Below are positions 1 through 12,195 of a DNA stretch of 64,000 nucleotides, piece after piece. The position numbers and the translations under genes are program-made. The DNA lies in NCBI GenBank assembly GCA_933228895.1, contig OW121846.1, forward strand, positions 76,024,064 to 76,088,063, written 5' to 3'. Every line of letters starts with the position of its first letter. The stretch's first letter is position 1. The DNA comes from Platycnemis pennipes. Taxonomy: Eukaryota > Arthropoda > Insecta > Odonata > Platycnemididae. The notes below the pieces were generated by a model that saw nothing but the letters and a program-made list of their open reading frames with translations, ran no database searches and had not been told where the DNA came from.

Positions 1-1566
1 GGTTTTTTTAGAAATAAGCTAGTAAGTACAACAAGGTAACAATTCCAATTTGGAAGCATTCTATTATTGCTGCTTTGCAAATATACTCTATCCAACTATT
101 AATGAATATTATAATTTTAAATATACTCATTATTACAGAAAAACTATAGCTTGCAAATGTTTACAGGGTTGTAACAGGAAGTTGTGATTTCATGATATTT
201 TCTAATTTTGTTCAATAGAAGGAGAAAGTGTAATTTGCCATCATTATGTAAGGTCCAACAAAATGGTTCATGAATTTAAAAAAAAGGTATCTTATGAAAT
301 GGGAAGTTTTTGCTAATTATAAATGCAATAATTTTCCAAGCAACTTAGCTATTTTCAACAGCTGTCATCTCAACTTTGATTTCTGATTTATTTACATCAA
401 CTGATCTCACTAAAATTGAAAATGATATTATTTTAGAATGCTGCAGTACAGAACATCTGAGTGCACCACCTATGACATGCTGGTCCAGCAGTGTGAAGAA
501 TACATGAACACTCAACATGAGCAATGAACTGATTTTGACACATGAAAGAATTCCAAGAAATATTAATTTCTTGTGAAAGTTAGAGAAGCCCTCACAAAAT
601 TAATACTTCAATTCAATCAACCCACACATGTATAGAGCAAAAACCCTTGGGTCTAGTAAGTATCACTGGTTTAACGTGGTGATTGCTTGTGTATAATTCC
701 AGTGAACATATTTCATTTTGATTGCATTAGAAATTTAAGAATTTTTCCAAACATAATCTTATTATGCAATTAATGAATAATATTAGAGCTATATTTCCCA
801 ATAAAGTTGATAGATAACTAATGTAGTACTTTGAAATATAGCAGTCCTATTTTATTTGCAATTTAAATGAATAGTCACGAAAAATGAAAAATTAATGAAA
901 ATAGGTAGGTACACAGGTAGATTCTCATTAAATTTTTTATTTATATAATACGTAGTTTGCACTTACTTTCAGCATTATGATGCTCTGAGCCGATATGTTA
1001 TGCCCACTTTCTTGAAGGCCCTAGAAGTATTAGTGTTAAAAAAATGAGTGGCTAGAAGAAACTAAATCCTATATAACTGGGATGGGAGTTTTTGATAAAA
1101 GTATAGGATATGAAAATACAAGGTCAATAGGAAACATGCTAAAAACAAAAATATTACAAAAAATAAAATAACCCAAGGTCTACAAGAGTGCTTAAAAAAT
1201 TGGTTAACTATTATTCTGTTGATATCAAAATAGTAATCAGCAGTTAACAGCAACATAAAACAACATATCTGAAGAAAAGCCATCTCCACTTCTTCTTAGA
1301 TTAATATAATTGGGTTAACACTACTAGCAGCAAGATTAGGAGAAAAAATATTACTAAAAGAAAAAAAAACATGAAATTGTTAAAAGGTCCTATCTATCTA
1401 AAGTAAAAAAGCAATGCCAGTTCATTTCCTCAATGCCAATGAAGACTATCCATCCCAAGAGCTATTGACTACTAAAATCCACAAACTACAAATTAAAAAC
1501 AACGACACCACTGAAACAAGACAGTGTTAATGTTGACACACACTTTAGAAATGAGTAGCATCTCAC
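1..1566 (-). other. Intron 3' of the NC exon, no features seen
   Basis: A+T-rich sequence with many short A and T runs and frequent stops in all frames. I see no collagen-like triplets, no inverted or tandem repeat and no tRNA-like box. It is best read as intron downstream of the 1567-1635 exon. Confidence 0.6.
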
Positions 1567-1635
1567 CTTAACAGCAACAATTTCTGCATACCCTAAAGTA
1601 CCACCTCTTAGTGTGGTAACTGAGCGCTTTAGACC
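1567..1635 (-). CDS. Non-collagenous (NC) domain exon of the collagen
   Basis: A 69-nt phase 0 exon with acceptor taatttcag and donor AAG|gtgaga. It encodes 23 residues that begin GLKRSVTTLRGG and end GYAEIVAVK, with no Gly-X-Y pattern. It follows FDVFSAVK of the preceding exon, and both exons end in a short hydrophobic run plus AVK, a possible local repeat. The call rests on three points: clean splice sites, a frame that joins the collagen exon in phase, and an open reading frame of ordinary amino-acid composition in A+T-rich surroundings. In membrane-type collagens such NC segments separate the COL domains. This is the last coding piece on the left; no further exon is visible in 1-1566. Confidence 0.75.
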
Positions 1636-4600
1636 CTGAAATTAAAATATTATCTTAAATATCATATATTTCAGTAAATTGAAGGCACCAATGTAATAAT
1701 ATGAAACATTCATAAAACAATACATTACGTGCAGGAGGGAATCAACCAAAAAAGCCATATTAAAAAAAAATATCACAAGACTAGTGTAAAAAGAAATGCT
1801 ATATTATGGCAGAAAAACATGATCATCCCTCTTGTACCTAAGATAAAATAATCACTTACTCTTTCCATAATTAACAAAATCAGACAATACTCCACCTAGG
1901 CACTACATAAACTAGCATAACTACAAAAAGCAGAAAAAAATCAATTAATGGATTGTGATAGACATTTGCAGTAATAAAAAAAACATCCCTCAACACTACT
2001 ATGAAAGGACTGTTTTGTGGTTTAAACTCCAAACTGCTTAGTGGTCAACATACCTACATTACAAACGTATGAAAAAGATTAAAGCAGTCATGCCCAAGTA
2101 TTAGATAACATATAAAAGATGCCCTCCTATGGGCAGCATGACCATGAGAGGAGAAACTCCATAAGGAGTCCCTAAACATGTATGATCGCATTATTTCACA
2201 TTTGAAGATAATCTATAATGTATTTTATTTTAAGCATAGCAAAAACTGCAGCCATGGTGAGAAAAATCACAAATTTGAAACATTCCTTGGGTACATACAA
2301 ATTTGCAACTCGGAATGTGTTTGATTAATTGAGATCCATGCCAACTTATTCTTATATACCACAAAATCTTGTATTGCTGTGATCTCAAGGAATTTACTCT
2401 AGCTAACAGCCAAAATTTAAAAACTTTTTTGTATTTAAATATTTCTGACATTTTAAATCACAATGCCTCAAACTACATTTACTGACTATATAATAATAAA
2501 ATGCTTTCATAACTGCAGCAAAAACCAACATTCAGTAAACCATTGCCAAGTATAAAGTGATATGCAAAACTGCATAAGATAAAACCATATAAGCATGGAT
2601 GTATAATCACACACATGGGTTTCAGGCCAAGTATTGTAGTTTTTTCATTTACTTAATATGAACACTTCAATGATGGCATTCTATTGAGAAAAATTTGTAA
2701 TCTTGACTGACAGTGACACAAATTTAAAAATTAATTGGCTGAAGAAAACAAGCGATTGGCTGTTAAATTCACTGGTATATCTCTACTGGTGACAATCTTA
2801 AACATGCATATATGTATCTATCAACTGATGATAGAGCAATTCTCCTATCCCATCAAAATTTAAATATACACACATAAAACAGGTAAGTAGTACCTACTAT
2901 TTTTTATTACTGAAAAACATAAACATTAAACAAAACACAATATGTATTTCATGCTTCAATCCTTTGAAAACTAAAAAAAAATGAGACTTGATTTATCACA
3001 TATCCACGACGGTTACAGGAAATGGCAAATATTAGAAAGTAAAAGGAATGTATCATAGAAAACTTTTGTACAAGAAGTAGAAAGGCCAAACATGTGATTG
3101 TATTAAGAAGTTCATCGCAGCATTAATGATTGATATTAATAATAAATGCTAACAGACATAAATCCCTTTTTACCATAAGTATTTCAGCAAAATATTAGCC
3201 TATCAGCATCAAAAGTGGCTTACATGCATTCTCTAATCTGCTTGCAAATATCCCAACCTCACTTTTGAAGTACTTCTTGTGTATACTCAATTTTTAACTG
3301 GGAAAGGAGGAGAAAGTACAGAATGAGGAAGAATAAATAATTCGACTGAGAGAAAGAGAGTTTAAGTGATCTATATTTTTTCCCATGGGGAACATCTTCC
3401 TGCTAAGGGTAAAATAAAATTACTTCATGGGGTAATCATGTCTTTCTCCTGGGAGCAGGGTAGGAGTTATTCTCAAACTAGTTCAATAAATGAGTTATTC
3501 GACTGTTGGAATACAGTTTGAATGCTCATCAAAGTTTGATAAATTTTGCCAGCTCTGATATCTAACTTTTAGAAAAGATTCACAAACAATTCACATGATT
3601 CAATTTCATTTGTTTTGCTACACAGACTTGCTAAAGAAGTCAAGACTACAGAAGGCAAATGTCATTTCTACAAAGTTATATAGATAATTTATTAATTATG
3701 AAAATACAATACCATGAAATTAAAAATAATACTGATATCAAGTACAAACTAAGGATTTGAACAGTAAAAACCTCCCCAATTAACAATTAGATTGGAATCC
3801 CTTTCCTTAAGTTAGTGGATTATACATGAAAGTAGGACAAAGTCACTAAGTAATGTATTTACACCAAAATATACTATTCTCCAACAAATTTAAAATTCAA
3901 TTTTATGAAAATATGCAAATAATTTCCAGCTGCAAGATAGAAAAACAAGAACCACCAGCTACACCTACATATAAAAACAAGAAAAAAACCAACAATTGTT
4001 CCCATTTAGTAAGTATTAGGAATAAAAAACCCAGAAATGATCGTTAAAAGCAATTCAGCAAGTAAATTTAATTACAGCAGAAATATCAATCCTTAATTAG
4101 TAAACATGGTTTGAAATAGTTTTGTGTGCACTCTCTTAAAGTCACCGATGGTAAATAAATGTTGAGAGGAAATTTTTATTGCATAGAAAAAAATGCAAAG
4201 CCAGAAGTCAATGTCACAAATTCAAAGACTTTCCATGGTTTTATATCAGAAATGTAAGTATATTCAGCTACATCACATGTATAATAAATCAGCACACTAT
4301 GACATATTGTTAAAAGAACATCAATATCACTGAAATACTGAAGTTGGGCGTAACTTACAGATAAAATTCAAAAGGAAAATATTCTGAAGGGGAAAATAAA
4401 AGCTCTATAGGTCATAATTATTTGAGCACCTGATGAAGAGATACATGTACAAATATACTTTTAAAGTGTAAAAACAAGTTCATAGAAATATCATCCCCAG
4501 TAGTGAAAGGTAATGGAAAAGGGTTGTGGACTTTAAATGATTTTTAGAGGGCAAATTGGGTACTAACTGCACAGCTGATATACCTAAGACAATGCTGACA

Positions 4601-7239
4601 TCATTGGGGGATGAAGAGGGCCAAAACATTTAAGCTCCCAGAGTTGACACCATAGAGAAGGAGAGATGGACAATTTTTTTAAAGGGTGGATTAACTGTTC
4701 ATTAAATCTATAAAGAACTTAACACATACATTATTTATTCAATATTTGCAGTTGTCTTTGATGAATTTTGCCTCAAAAAGACATCACCCAGGATTTTAAT
4801 ATGGATTCAAATTTTTCTATCGACCCAGGATTTTAATATGGATTCAAATTTTTCTATCGACCCAGGATTTTAATATGGATTCAAATTTTTCTATTGAATG
4901 TCTTGAAATATAGGTTCAAGATTGTAAACCACACAGTCTAAATTGAAGTCATTTCATTATGGATGCACTCATAATGATTGCAATAATGGATCTGTAATTG
5001 ATTAAACTGATTTTATATTCACCAACCACTCTGTTATTACACCCAAATGTGGGAAATAGGTACCTATTTGATAAATATTTTTTAACATCATCATTTCTCA
5101 AGATAACTTATAAAAGGTATCTGATTTGATAAAGAGAGATGTAGTCTATTGACACACCCCACTCAGCAGTAAAGAGCAATCTGAAACTGAAATAAATTTC
5201 ACAGTCTCAGATACTGAGCACATGTGGAATATCTCCCCGCTGTAATTTATTTCTAGGAATTTATTTCCTAACTTTCTATTCTTAAAAAAGAAATTTGGGT
5301 AACTATTCACCATTTTCCCCCAACCAGTATCAGCTTGAACAAAATACAGCCAGTAACTGTTATTGACTAACTGTATTTTGTGCAAGAATAAAAAGATTGT
5401 GTCTCAAGACCAAAAGAAGAACCTAAATTTCTCTGGCAAAATTTTAAGTTGATATTTCTAAAATTGTGACATTAAAGACTAACACCAAAGTAAAAGGCCC
5501 ACTTTTCATTTTTATCCACTAGATTTCATTTGTTTTGACACATAAACTAAAATGTGATATATATCAACTAACTAGAATCAGCAGAGTGCAGGGATGAACC
5601 GTTGGCTTAAAAAAACGATGAAAAGTGAGTATCTTATCCATTGCATAGCCTGTTATCATACTCTTCTGATATCTATCCATCTCAGGCCCCATACTTAATA
5701 GCCAAGGCTACTTTGCATCCATTAATCACCAAACTTCATGATTCAATTTTATAAACCTCTAGGAGGCACAAAACCTCAAAAAATGGGATTTTCAAAAGAC
5801 AAATTGTATTGACCATTGGGAAATGATGTGCTATGGGAAAAAATCCTAAGTGCAACTGTAGTCAAGGCAACTCATTTCATGCTGTCCAGATGTGTGCCTC
5901 AGTTGACATTCTGAAGGATATGTTGCTATCAGTATGTGTCACTGCTTCTGTAACCATTTAAATATTTTTAAAAGAGTCATTAGAGAAAACTCATAGCATG
6001 AGAAAATCCAGCATTTGCAGCAGTTTTTTCATCTGTATTCTGCCATTGAATCAAAATGTCACCACAATCCAGGAAATGGAGATTGAACACCTCACATATG
6101 GCCTTCCCAAATACACTGGAGGGCTTAACTGTGTGCCAAAAACCTATTCCACAAAATGGCTAAATTTTAAATTAGCACAAGCATAATTGCCAAATGACTG
6201 ACAGCTTTCAATCCCAACCACCTGTGATTCTCAGATGCTCTTGGCATAAATATTGGGTGGGAAAATTAATGGTGGAATAAGCAAATAAAACTCCATTATT
6301 TACACAAATGCCTGTAATTCCAAATTTCAAACATCATATTACCACGATTTGAGTAATCAAGTATGAGAAACCTGTCTAAAATAAAGCATGGTATATTAAA
6401 TTTTTCCCAATGAATATGTCATCTATACAAATCAATGCCAAGGGGGTATGATTGATACCATTATTCAGGTAAGCATGGCAAATAAAAAGGGTTGAATACA
6501 CACAAAATAGTTAAACACCAGCAATAGCAAATGAAATGTAAAAGCGCATCTCAGGAGGTAGCTTAGGCCCAATGGAAAACAGTTACAATCTTTGTTACAC
6601 AACTGGAGACTGCACTCCTGGACTTTTAAGACCCTAAGAGCTAAAAAAAAAAAGCATTTTCATGAACTAACATATGACGTCAACAGCATGAGCTCCCATG
6701 TAGAATTTTTACTCTCTGGCAAAACCTTTTAAAAGATATTAATACTTCCATGACATTATAGGAAATTAATGCTGAAAAAAAAGTTATCACATAATGAGAA
6801 AAATACTGAAGGAGAAAGAATGGTGGAGGATTTTCAAGGGAAAATCGGTTATGAAAATTCCTTCTTCGGCAATATCTAAATAAATTTCGATTTTAAATGA
6901 TGATGAAATACAGTTAACACTCAAAAACAAATATGAAAATGGAAATAATATAGTTACATGCCATTTTAACATTATGCATTTTTTCTATTAATTAACTTTC
7001 AACAAATCATGAACGTTTAGCAATCAAATCTCAATGAAAATACATTATCAAAACATTATCTGATACATGATAATTATTGAACCAGGAAAATAGTGGCTTA
7101 GTTTCACCGAGGACAAATTCACGGTGACAAAATAGTAATGAAATATAAAGTTAAAAATGATTTTAAATAATTGAAGTTGAAATATCGAGGATTGAGTTTT
7201 CCATATTAATTTCATTATTTAAAAAATAATGACATTTAC
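1636..7239 (-). other. 5.6-kb intron, largely featureless
   Basis: This intron lies between the exon ending FDVFSAVK and the NC exon. It is A+T-rich and without recognisable transposon coding remnants, in contrast to the two 20-kb introns. The only structured feature I find is the 37-bp triple tandem repeat at 4787-4897. Short open frames here have no family resemblance and are taken as chance. Confidence 0.6.
4787..4897. repeat. 37-bp tandem repeat, three copies
   Basis: Three head-to-tail units begin CCCAGGATTTTAATATGG at 4787, 4824 and 4861. The first two are identical. The third differs at one base near its end (CTATTGA for CTATCGA). Near identity suggests a recent expansion. No coding meaning is evident. 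Confidence 0.95.
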
Positions 7240-7311
7240 CTTCACAGCAGAAAAAACATCAAAACCTGGACTCCCCGACTCTCCTTTCTGTCCTTTGTCA
7301 CCTGGCCTACC
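7240..7311 (-). CDS. Collagen exon ending in a non-collagenous segment (FDVFSAVK)
   Basis: A 72-nt, phase 0-0 exon with acceptor ccatttcag and donor AAG|gtaaat. It begins with five Gly-X-Y triplets (GRPGDKGQKGESGSP), then a glycine followed by FDVFSAVK, where the triplet pattern stops. Charged GDKGQKGE triplets are common near triple-helix boundaries. The exon therefore marks the edge of one collagenous domain and the beginning of a non-collagenous (NC) domain that continues in the exon at 1567-1635. Confidence 0.92.
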
Positions 7312-7470
7312 CTGAAATGGGGTAACTGTGCCGGTCAAAACAAAGCAAAACTAGAAATAAGTATTCCTATAATTATGATGTAATTACAGATGTAATAGAG
7401 GAACTTAAATAATGCTCATCACAGTCATAATTGCTCAAGAAAATATTTTCATTAATATTAAAGTACATAC

Positions 7471-7506
7471 CGGGTCTCCCTTGGGACCATCCAATCCAAT
7501 CGGCCC
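7471..7506 (-). CDS. Collagen mini-exon, four Gly-X-Y triplets (GPIGLDGPKGDP)
   Basis: A 36-nt, phase 0-0 exon encoding GPIGLDGPKGDP. The acceptor is ttcttcatag and the donor is CCG|gtatgt. It has the same length and phase, the same GPIG opening and the same CCGGTAT donor junction as the exon at 27805-27840, so the two may be duplicates. Only 159 bp of intron separates it from the next exon, in contrast to the 20-kb intron on its 5' side. The lysine and aspartate in X/Y positions are typical of non-fibrillar collagens. Confidence 0.88.
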
Positions 7507-10500
7507 CTATGAAGAAAAAAACGGTCAAATCAGTGAACTAATACTTACTTAACAGCTAACTTAGCAAGAGCTTACTCGCGAAGAATCGTTAAGAACCAAA
7601 AAACAGGTGTTGGCGATGACAAACTAAAATAATAACACTGCCTTGGATACTGCGGATTGTCTGGATGGGGGCACTCGATAAATTGCACCCTGAGTCGTAA
7701 CAGGCTGGAAAAAAGGTTTTTGAACACCCAACCCCGAAAAGGAAAGTGCGAGCACACAGGAAATAATATAATTTTAGTTAATGAAGAACTAAATAGAAAA
7801 TGTCCAGTTTTCATTCATTTTCAGGGCCAAACCCAGCAAATGCCAGTTACTAAATGCTACTACTTGGTATGAACATTACTAAATGGTATCAGATAAACCT
7901 ACACTTAAATTCACCTTCTTACAACATTTAAACCTGTGGAGGGAATTGATGGCGAGGCAATGGCAAAATGTATGAGGACAGCAACCGAAAAAGAGCAGTT
8001 CCTTGATGAATAAAAAGCTGTGGACGGAAGTGCTGGCACCCTGAGAGGGGTTTTCAAGAGACGAGCACAATCGTTGCTATTCGAACGAGAGCGCCCACCT
8101 AGGGTTGTCTTGCTCATGACGTGGAGTGGGGGGCCACGTGGGAATTAGGGTGTAGTAATGGAGTGTCCTCTCAGCCCCATTTCACCTGCTCTAATTTCGT
8201 TCAAATGGCACTTCTTGGGTGAATAGCTGGATCGAAGTTCAGACCGCGGTTTAGAGAGTGCCTTGGCGTGGACGCGCCGCATCTTCCGCTGGCGGGGAAT
8301 GTGATTTCGTCAGAGGGTAAACCACGGCCGGCTTCTGTCTAATTTTCGGAAAAGCGAATCATCGTTTTCACTGCACAAATCAATTGAGTTCATTCTTTTT
8401 CCATTACCACCGAAAACAGCACTTGTGGCCTTCACATCGGGGTATTATCAGCAACTATTCATGTCCTGAGTGGTGAAAAACCCACTCAGGCGGGACTCGA
8501 ACCCGCGACCCTCAGGTTAGCATGCGAGGACTTAAACACGCCGCCCTGGGGCCGAAAATTTGATTATGTTCAAAGTTCATTGAACGGCAATATGCAGCGG
8601 TTCTTGGCACTTTTCCAGATATGGTTTGCTTGCGGTCTAAAACCTCACAGTCAAAGATTAGATAGATTTTGAACCTTCATGCTGAGAGCCAAAAATCGAA
8701 GTTTCCTCCATTTTTGTCAGAATCGGTAAAAACTACAGTTCTAACTCTTTGAATTCACATTTTGGCTTGAAGCCCTTCCAACTTTTCTTATGCCAGTCGC
8801 GGAAAAAAAGGAGGCGGAACATTCGCATTTCTATTTTACATGAATAAAAATATTAAAGAGGATTGAAAGTCTCAACTGTAAACGAAAAAGCAAAGAAAAA
8901 AATCTTAGAACGCCACCGTAAAATATTGCCCGAGTGGTGTTTTCGCCGTCGAAGAGCGAGTTCAGGAAGCTCGTTCAAGAAATATTGACTTCGAAGAGTG
9001 TTAAGGTAAATCTATGTCAACTAATAAAACTAAAACAAAAATATTCCTCCAATTACGGACGGTTCATACTCCTACAAGTGATTGAAGGAAGAAACAGCAA
9101 GGTCTTGTTTCGGGATCACTTACAGCCATAGTTAACTTCATGACTATAGCACGCAATTTGGACGAAAACCAACTAGTTACTGTGTAGAGGAGGAGGAGGT
9201 AAAGAATGCTTTCATATGCTATATTATATTTATTTACCATACTGTAAAGCTATTTATATTAGGCACGTACAACAGACCACAGTATGGCTACGGCTCTCCG
9301 ATTAGACGGATTGGGTAGGCTTTATGGTCTCGGAATCGTTTACCCTCGAAAATCTCTAGGTTGTGAAGCCACATGTTCAAGAAATCCTAAATTTAGGATG
9401 AAGCTGCATAAAAGTTCCATAGATGGTACCACCACCACCATCAGGAAAATTTCAGGGTTTGACACTGATACCGGTTATCCCAAAGCAATTAAAAACAGGA
9501 GGAATACATCAGATGCAAACGGATGTTCATCATCACCCCGAAATAATATCAGAAACATAAGCTTGAGACAAAAATCACCATGAAAATAGCTGGCTATTTA
9601 TTTCCTCTAATGTATTCCATTTCAGAATATGCTCCTAAGGATGGATGCATGGATCCGTTTAGCAGCAATAAGTATCGACTAAATTAATAGAACAGAACAC
9701 GGAGAGAGAGACAAAAGACGGTCGGGACGTGATTTAAGGTAGTCATTCAGTGGCAAAAATAAGAAATGATGGCCGAAATCATGAGGTGGAGATTTTACCA
9801 GACGACAAATAAGATTCTGTCTACACGACAGGATGATTAATTCTTCCACATATTGAAATAAATGAGCTAACGGTAGTGCTTCTCACTCTCTACGCCAGGG
9901 ATCGGCAAAGTTTTGAGATGGAAGAACCAAATCCGTCCAGCTCAAACATTACCAGTGGTTTTCAATTTAAAGCACTATACCAAGTTGGCATTAGCAAATT
10001 ATGACATGAGTTTCATTTATTGATGGCAATACATAGATACATACTTGTACTTTAAGGAAACTACTACCCTTTCAATTTTACTTCGGAGCCTCTTGTACTC
10101 AGGGAGTCATTCGTTTCTTGCGAGCCACAGTCAGCCGAACTTCATACTATCATACTAATCATACAATCCTTGGTTTGTGTAAGAACATAAAAATCATTTT
10201 AAATATATCAACATGTCCCTCAATCAGAATCTTAAGGGCAGGCCCAACGTATTCAGCAAATGATTCCACACTTAACCGCGCCTAAATTTTATTTTAAGCA
10301 TCGAATTTCAACGCAATGAGCCAATGGGGACTCATTTCCCCATTTATTCTTAAAAACCACGCCGAAATGTATTTACCCATTTGAATGCCATTTAAGACAC
10401 TCCGCCCCACAAATAGAACCCTTCAATCAGCACGACCCTGGGCATTTTCGTGACGCAACAGGCTCAAGAAACATCGACTGATGTACCCCACCCGGAAAAA

Positions 10501-10853
10501 ATCCTCTAAAACTTTTTTCACTTTTATTTCCGTCACGAATCGGCTGGAGTGACTCCATACGATGGGCTATTCTTAGCATTTTCACTTTTCATGATATCCA
10601 TTTGAACGGCCTTCTTAACCGATCGCAAAGTACGAAATCATCGCATGCCAAATCCTTCAACTCACTTTGGGGGAAATTTCAAATATCACGGAGAAAGTTA
10701 TAGCAAATAAAAGTTTCTCGAACAGCCCCAGCCCACCGTTTTTGACGATATTTAGGTAGCTTCTTTTCTTGCAGCGCTACCTGTTTCATTTACTATGGAA
10801 ACTAATTTTTTTACCCCCTTAATAACGCATAATCGACTGAAATTGCTGCATAC
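7507..10853 (-). other. Start of the 20.3-kb intron, with a tRNA-like relic
   Basis: Non-coding sequence with a somewhat more G+C-rich patch at about 7,650-8,570. Apart from the tRNA-like segment at 8478-8552, I recognise nothing. CCAGGGATCGGCAAAG at 9897-9912 resembles an hAT-type terminal sequence but has no partner end, so it is not annotated separately. The 99-codon open frame at 9284-9583 shows no motif and is treated as chance. Confidence 0.45.
8478..8552 (-). repeat. tRNA-like SINE head (A and B box)
   Basis: On the minus strand the segment reads like a tRNA-derived promoter head: an A-box-like GGGCGGCGTGTTTAAG, then a B box within GCGGGTTCGAGTCCCGC, then a GTGGGTTTTTCACC run. The GGTTCGAGTCC core is a perfect pol III B box. 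The pairing arms of the T stem (CGGG/CCCG) are intact. It is followed by non-tRNA sequence, so a SINE head or tRNA pseudogene is more likely than a working tRNA gene. Confidence 0.5.
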
Positions 10854-11405
10854 GATGGACGAAGCAAGAAAGAAATAGTAAGTAGAATAGCCCAGGCAAA
10901 GAGGGCATTCTATCAAAAGAAGAATCTACTTACAGCAGGAAATACAAGCATAGAAGTAAGGAAAAAGTTCATCAGAACATACATCTGGAGCATGTTTCTT
11001 TACGGCAGTGAATCATGGACGATGACAGCAGCAGAGAAGAAAAGGATAGAAGCATCTGAAATGTGGTGCTATAGAAGAATGCTGTAGATTAAATGGATCG
11101 ACCGAGTAAGTAACGAGGAAGTGCTAAGAAGAGTAGGAGAAAAGAGAAGTCTGCTGACAACTCTAAAAAGAAGAAGGGAAAACTTAATCGGCAATATCCT
11201 GAGACACGATGGCCTGATAAAGACTATCGTCGAGGGAAAAGTGAACGGGAAGATTGGAAAAGGCAGGCCTCGTATGAGATACATGGAACAGGTTGTGAAG
11301 AATGTAAAAGAGAAGAATTACGTCACAATGAAAAGGTTGGCCGATAGAAGAATCGAGTGGAAAGCTGCGTCAAACCAATCCTAGGATTGTTGACCAATGA
11401 TGATG
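10854..11405 (+). pseudogene. 3' end of an RTE-like LINE (reverse transcriptase C-terminus)
   Basis: From about 10854 to the TAG at 11382 one frame encodes the C-terminal part of a non-LTR retrotransposon protein, interrupted only by a TAG at 11085. Diagnostic pieces are YIWSMFLYGSESWTM, EMWCYRRML, IKWIDRVSNEEVLRRVGE and ILRHDGLI, typical of the region after the reverse transcriptase domain in RTE/CR1-type LINEs. The frame ends KAASNQS-stop, and the stop lies inside the palindrome CAATCCTAGGATTG. The sequence ends in a TGATGATGAT-like tail, as expected for a LINE 3' end. It is 5' truncated and inactive. It lies antisense to the collagen gene. Confidence 0.85.
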
Positions 11406-11675
11406 ATCCATTTTTCCGACTGAAGGACAGTATTTTATTAAGTTATATTTATTTACACTAACCCTACCCTCATGAACATCACCTATTGCTAACAAACACT
11501 AGAGATGCGGCTGACCGCGGAAGCCAGGTCGGTGACGCACTGGCCTGGAAACTCAAGTATCGCTAGAATCCCGACTCGGGCATAAATGTCGTGTCAGTCA
11601 CTTTAAACTACGCGCACTGAATATGAAATATGCGAGTTGCTATTGGCTAATCGTTAAGTTTCCACGCTTCTATTT

Positions 11676-12195
11676 AATGGGGTTGTTTACTATGTTTTCA
11701 TTGCCGAAACTGATAAGAGTTTGCAAAATAAAAAGACACGTATTTTTCCGTTCTTCGATCTGTCAATTAGTTCTCAAGTTATGAGCGGCGAAAAACTGAT
11801 GTTTTTAACCCTTTCGGAAAAGTGGGCATGCAAAGGACTAGTACGTCATCCACTTCGTCCAATCACAACTGACACTGGGAAGCTCCTTCGCCTATTTACA
11901 ATAGGGGACACACAGCTGACTCTGCCTATGGAAGTGATTGCGACAGGATCTGTGAGAGCAAACCTTCCCTCCCGTCTCGATCTTCCTCAACGCAGCCAAG
12001 AACGGGAGGTGGATGACGTAGATACCCTTAACGCAGCTTGTCCGGTGGTCATCGACTTTTGCTTATTTAATTTTTGATTTATGAGGGAATGGCTCTGGTT
12101 AGAAGATTAATTTTTCAGTAAAATATATTTTTCATTTCAATCTAACACTTTCGTGTAGAAAGTAGCGATTTCGGTTCCGAGTAAACTTCCCCGTT
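11676..12195 (-). mobile_element. MITE family 1, copy A (GGGG..GTTTAC ends)
   Basis: A non-coding element of about 520 bp that starts AATGGGGTTGTTTAC and ends GAGTAAACTTCCCCGTT, so the ends form a short inverted repeat. Its body matches, in inverse orientation, the copies at 41530-42066, 48488-48777 and 63045-63579. Shared landmarks are the blocks around TCTGTCAATTAGTTCTCAAG, AACCCTTTCGGAAAAGTGGG and GAAGATTAATTTTT. A 118-codon open frame inside is not conserved as protein in the other copies, so I call it non-coding. Strand is given relative to the other copies. Confidence 0.8.

Noticed and set aside
8478..8552. Functional tRNA gene
   Set aside because: The B box is perfect, but no clean acceptor stem or anticodon arm can be folded and non-tRNA sequence follows directly, as in a SINE.
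9897..10160. hAT transposon starting CCAGGGATCGGCAAAG
   Set aside because: Only one end-like string is seen, with no matching right end, target duplication or transposase relic.
11721..12077. 118-codon plus-strand frame, with a similar minus frame at 48477-48890
   Set aside because: Both fall in MITE family 1; the full copies at 41530 and 63045 break the frame, so it is not selected as protein.
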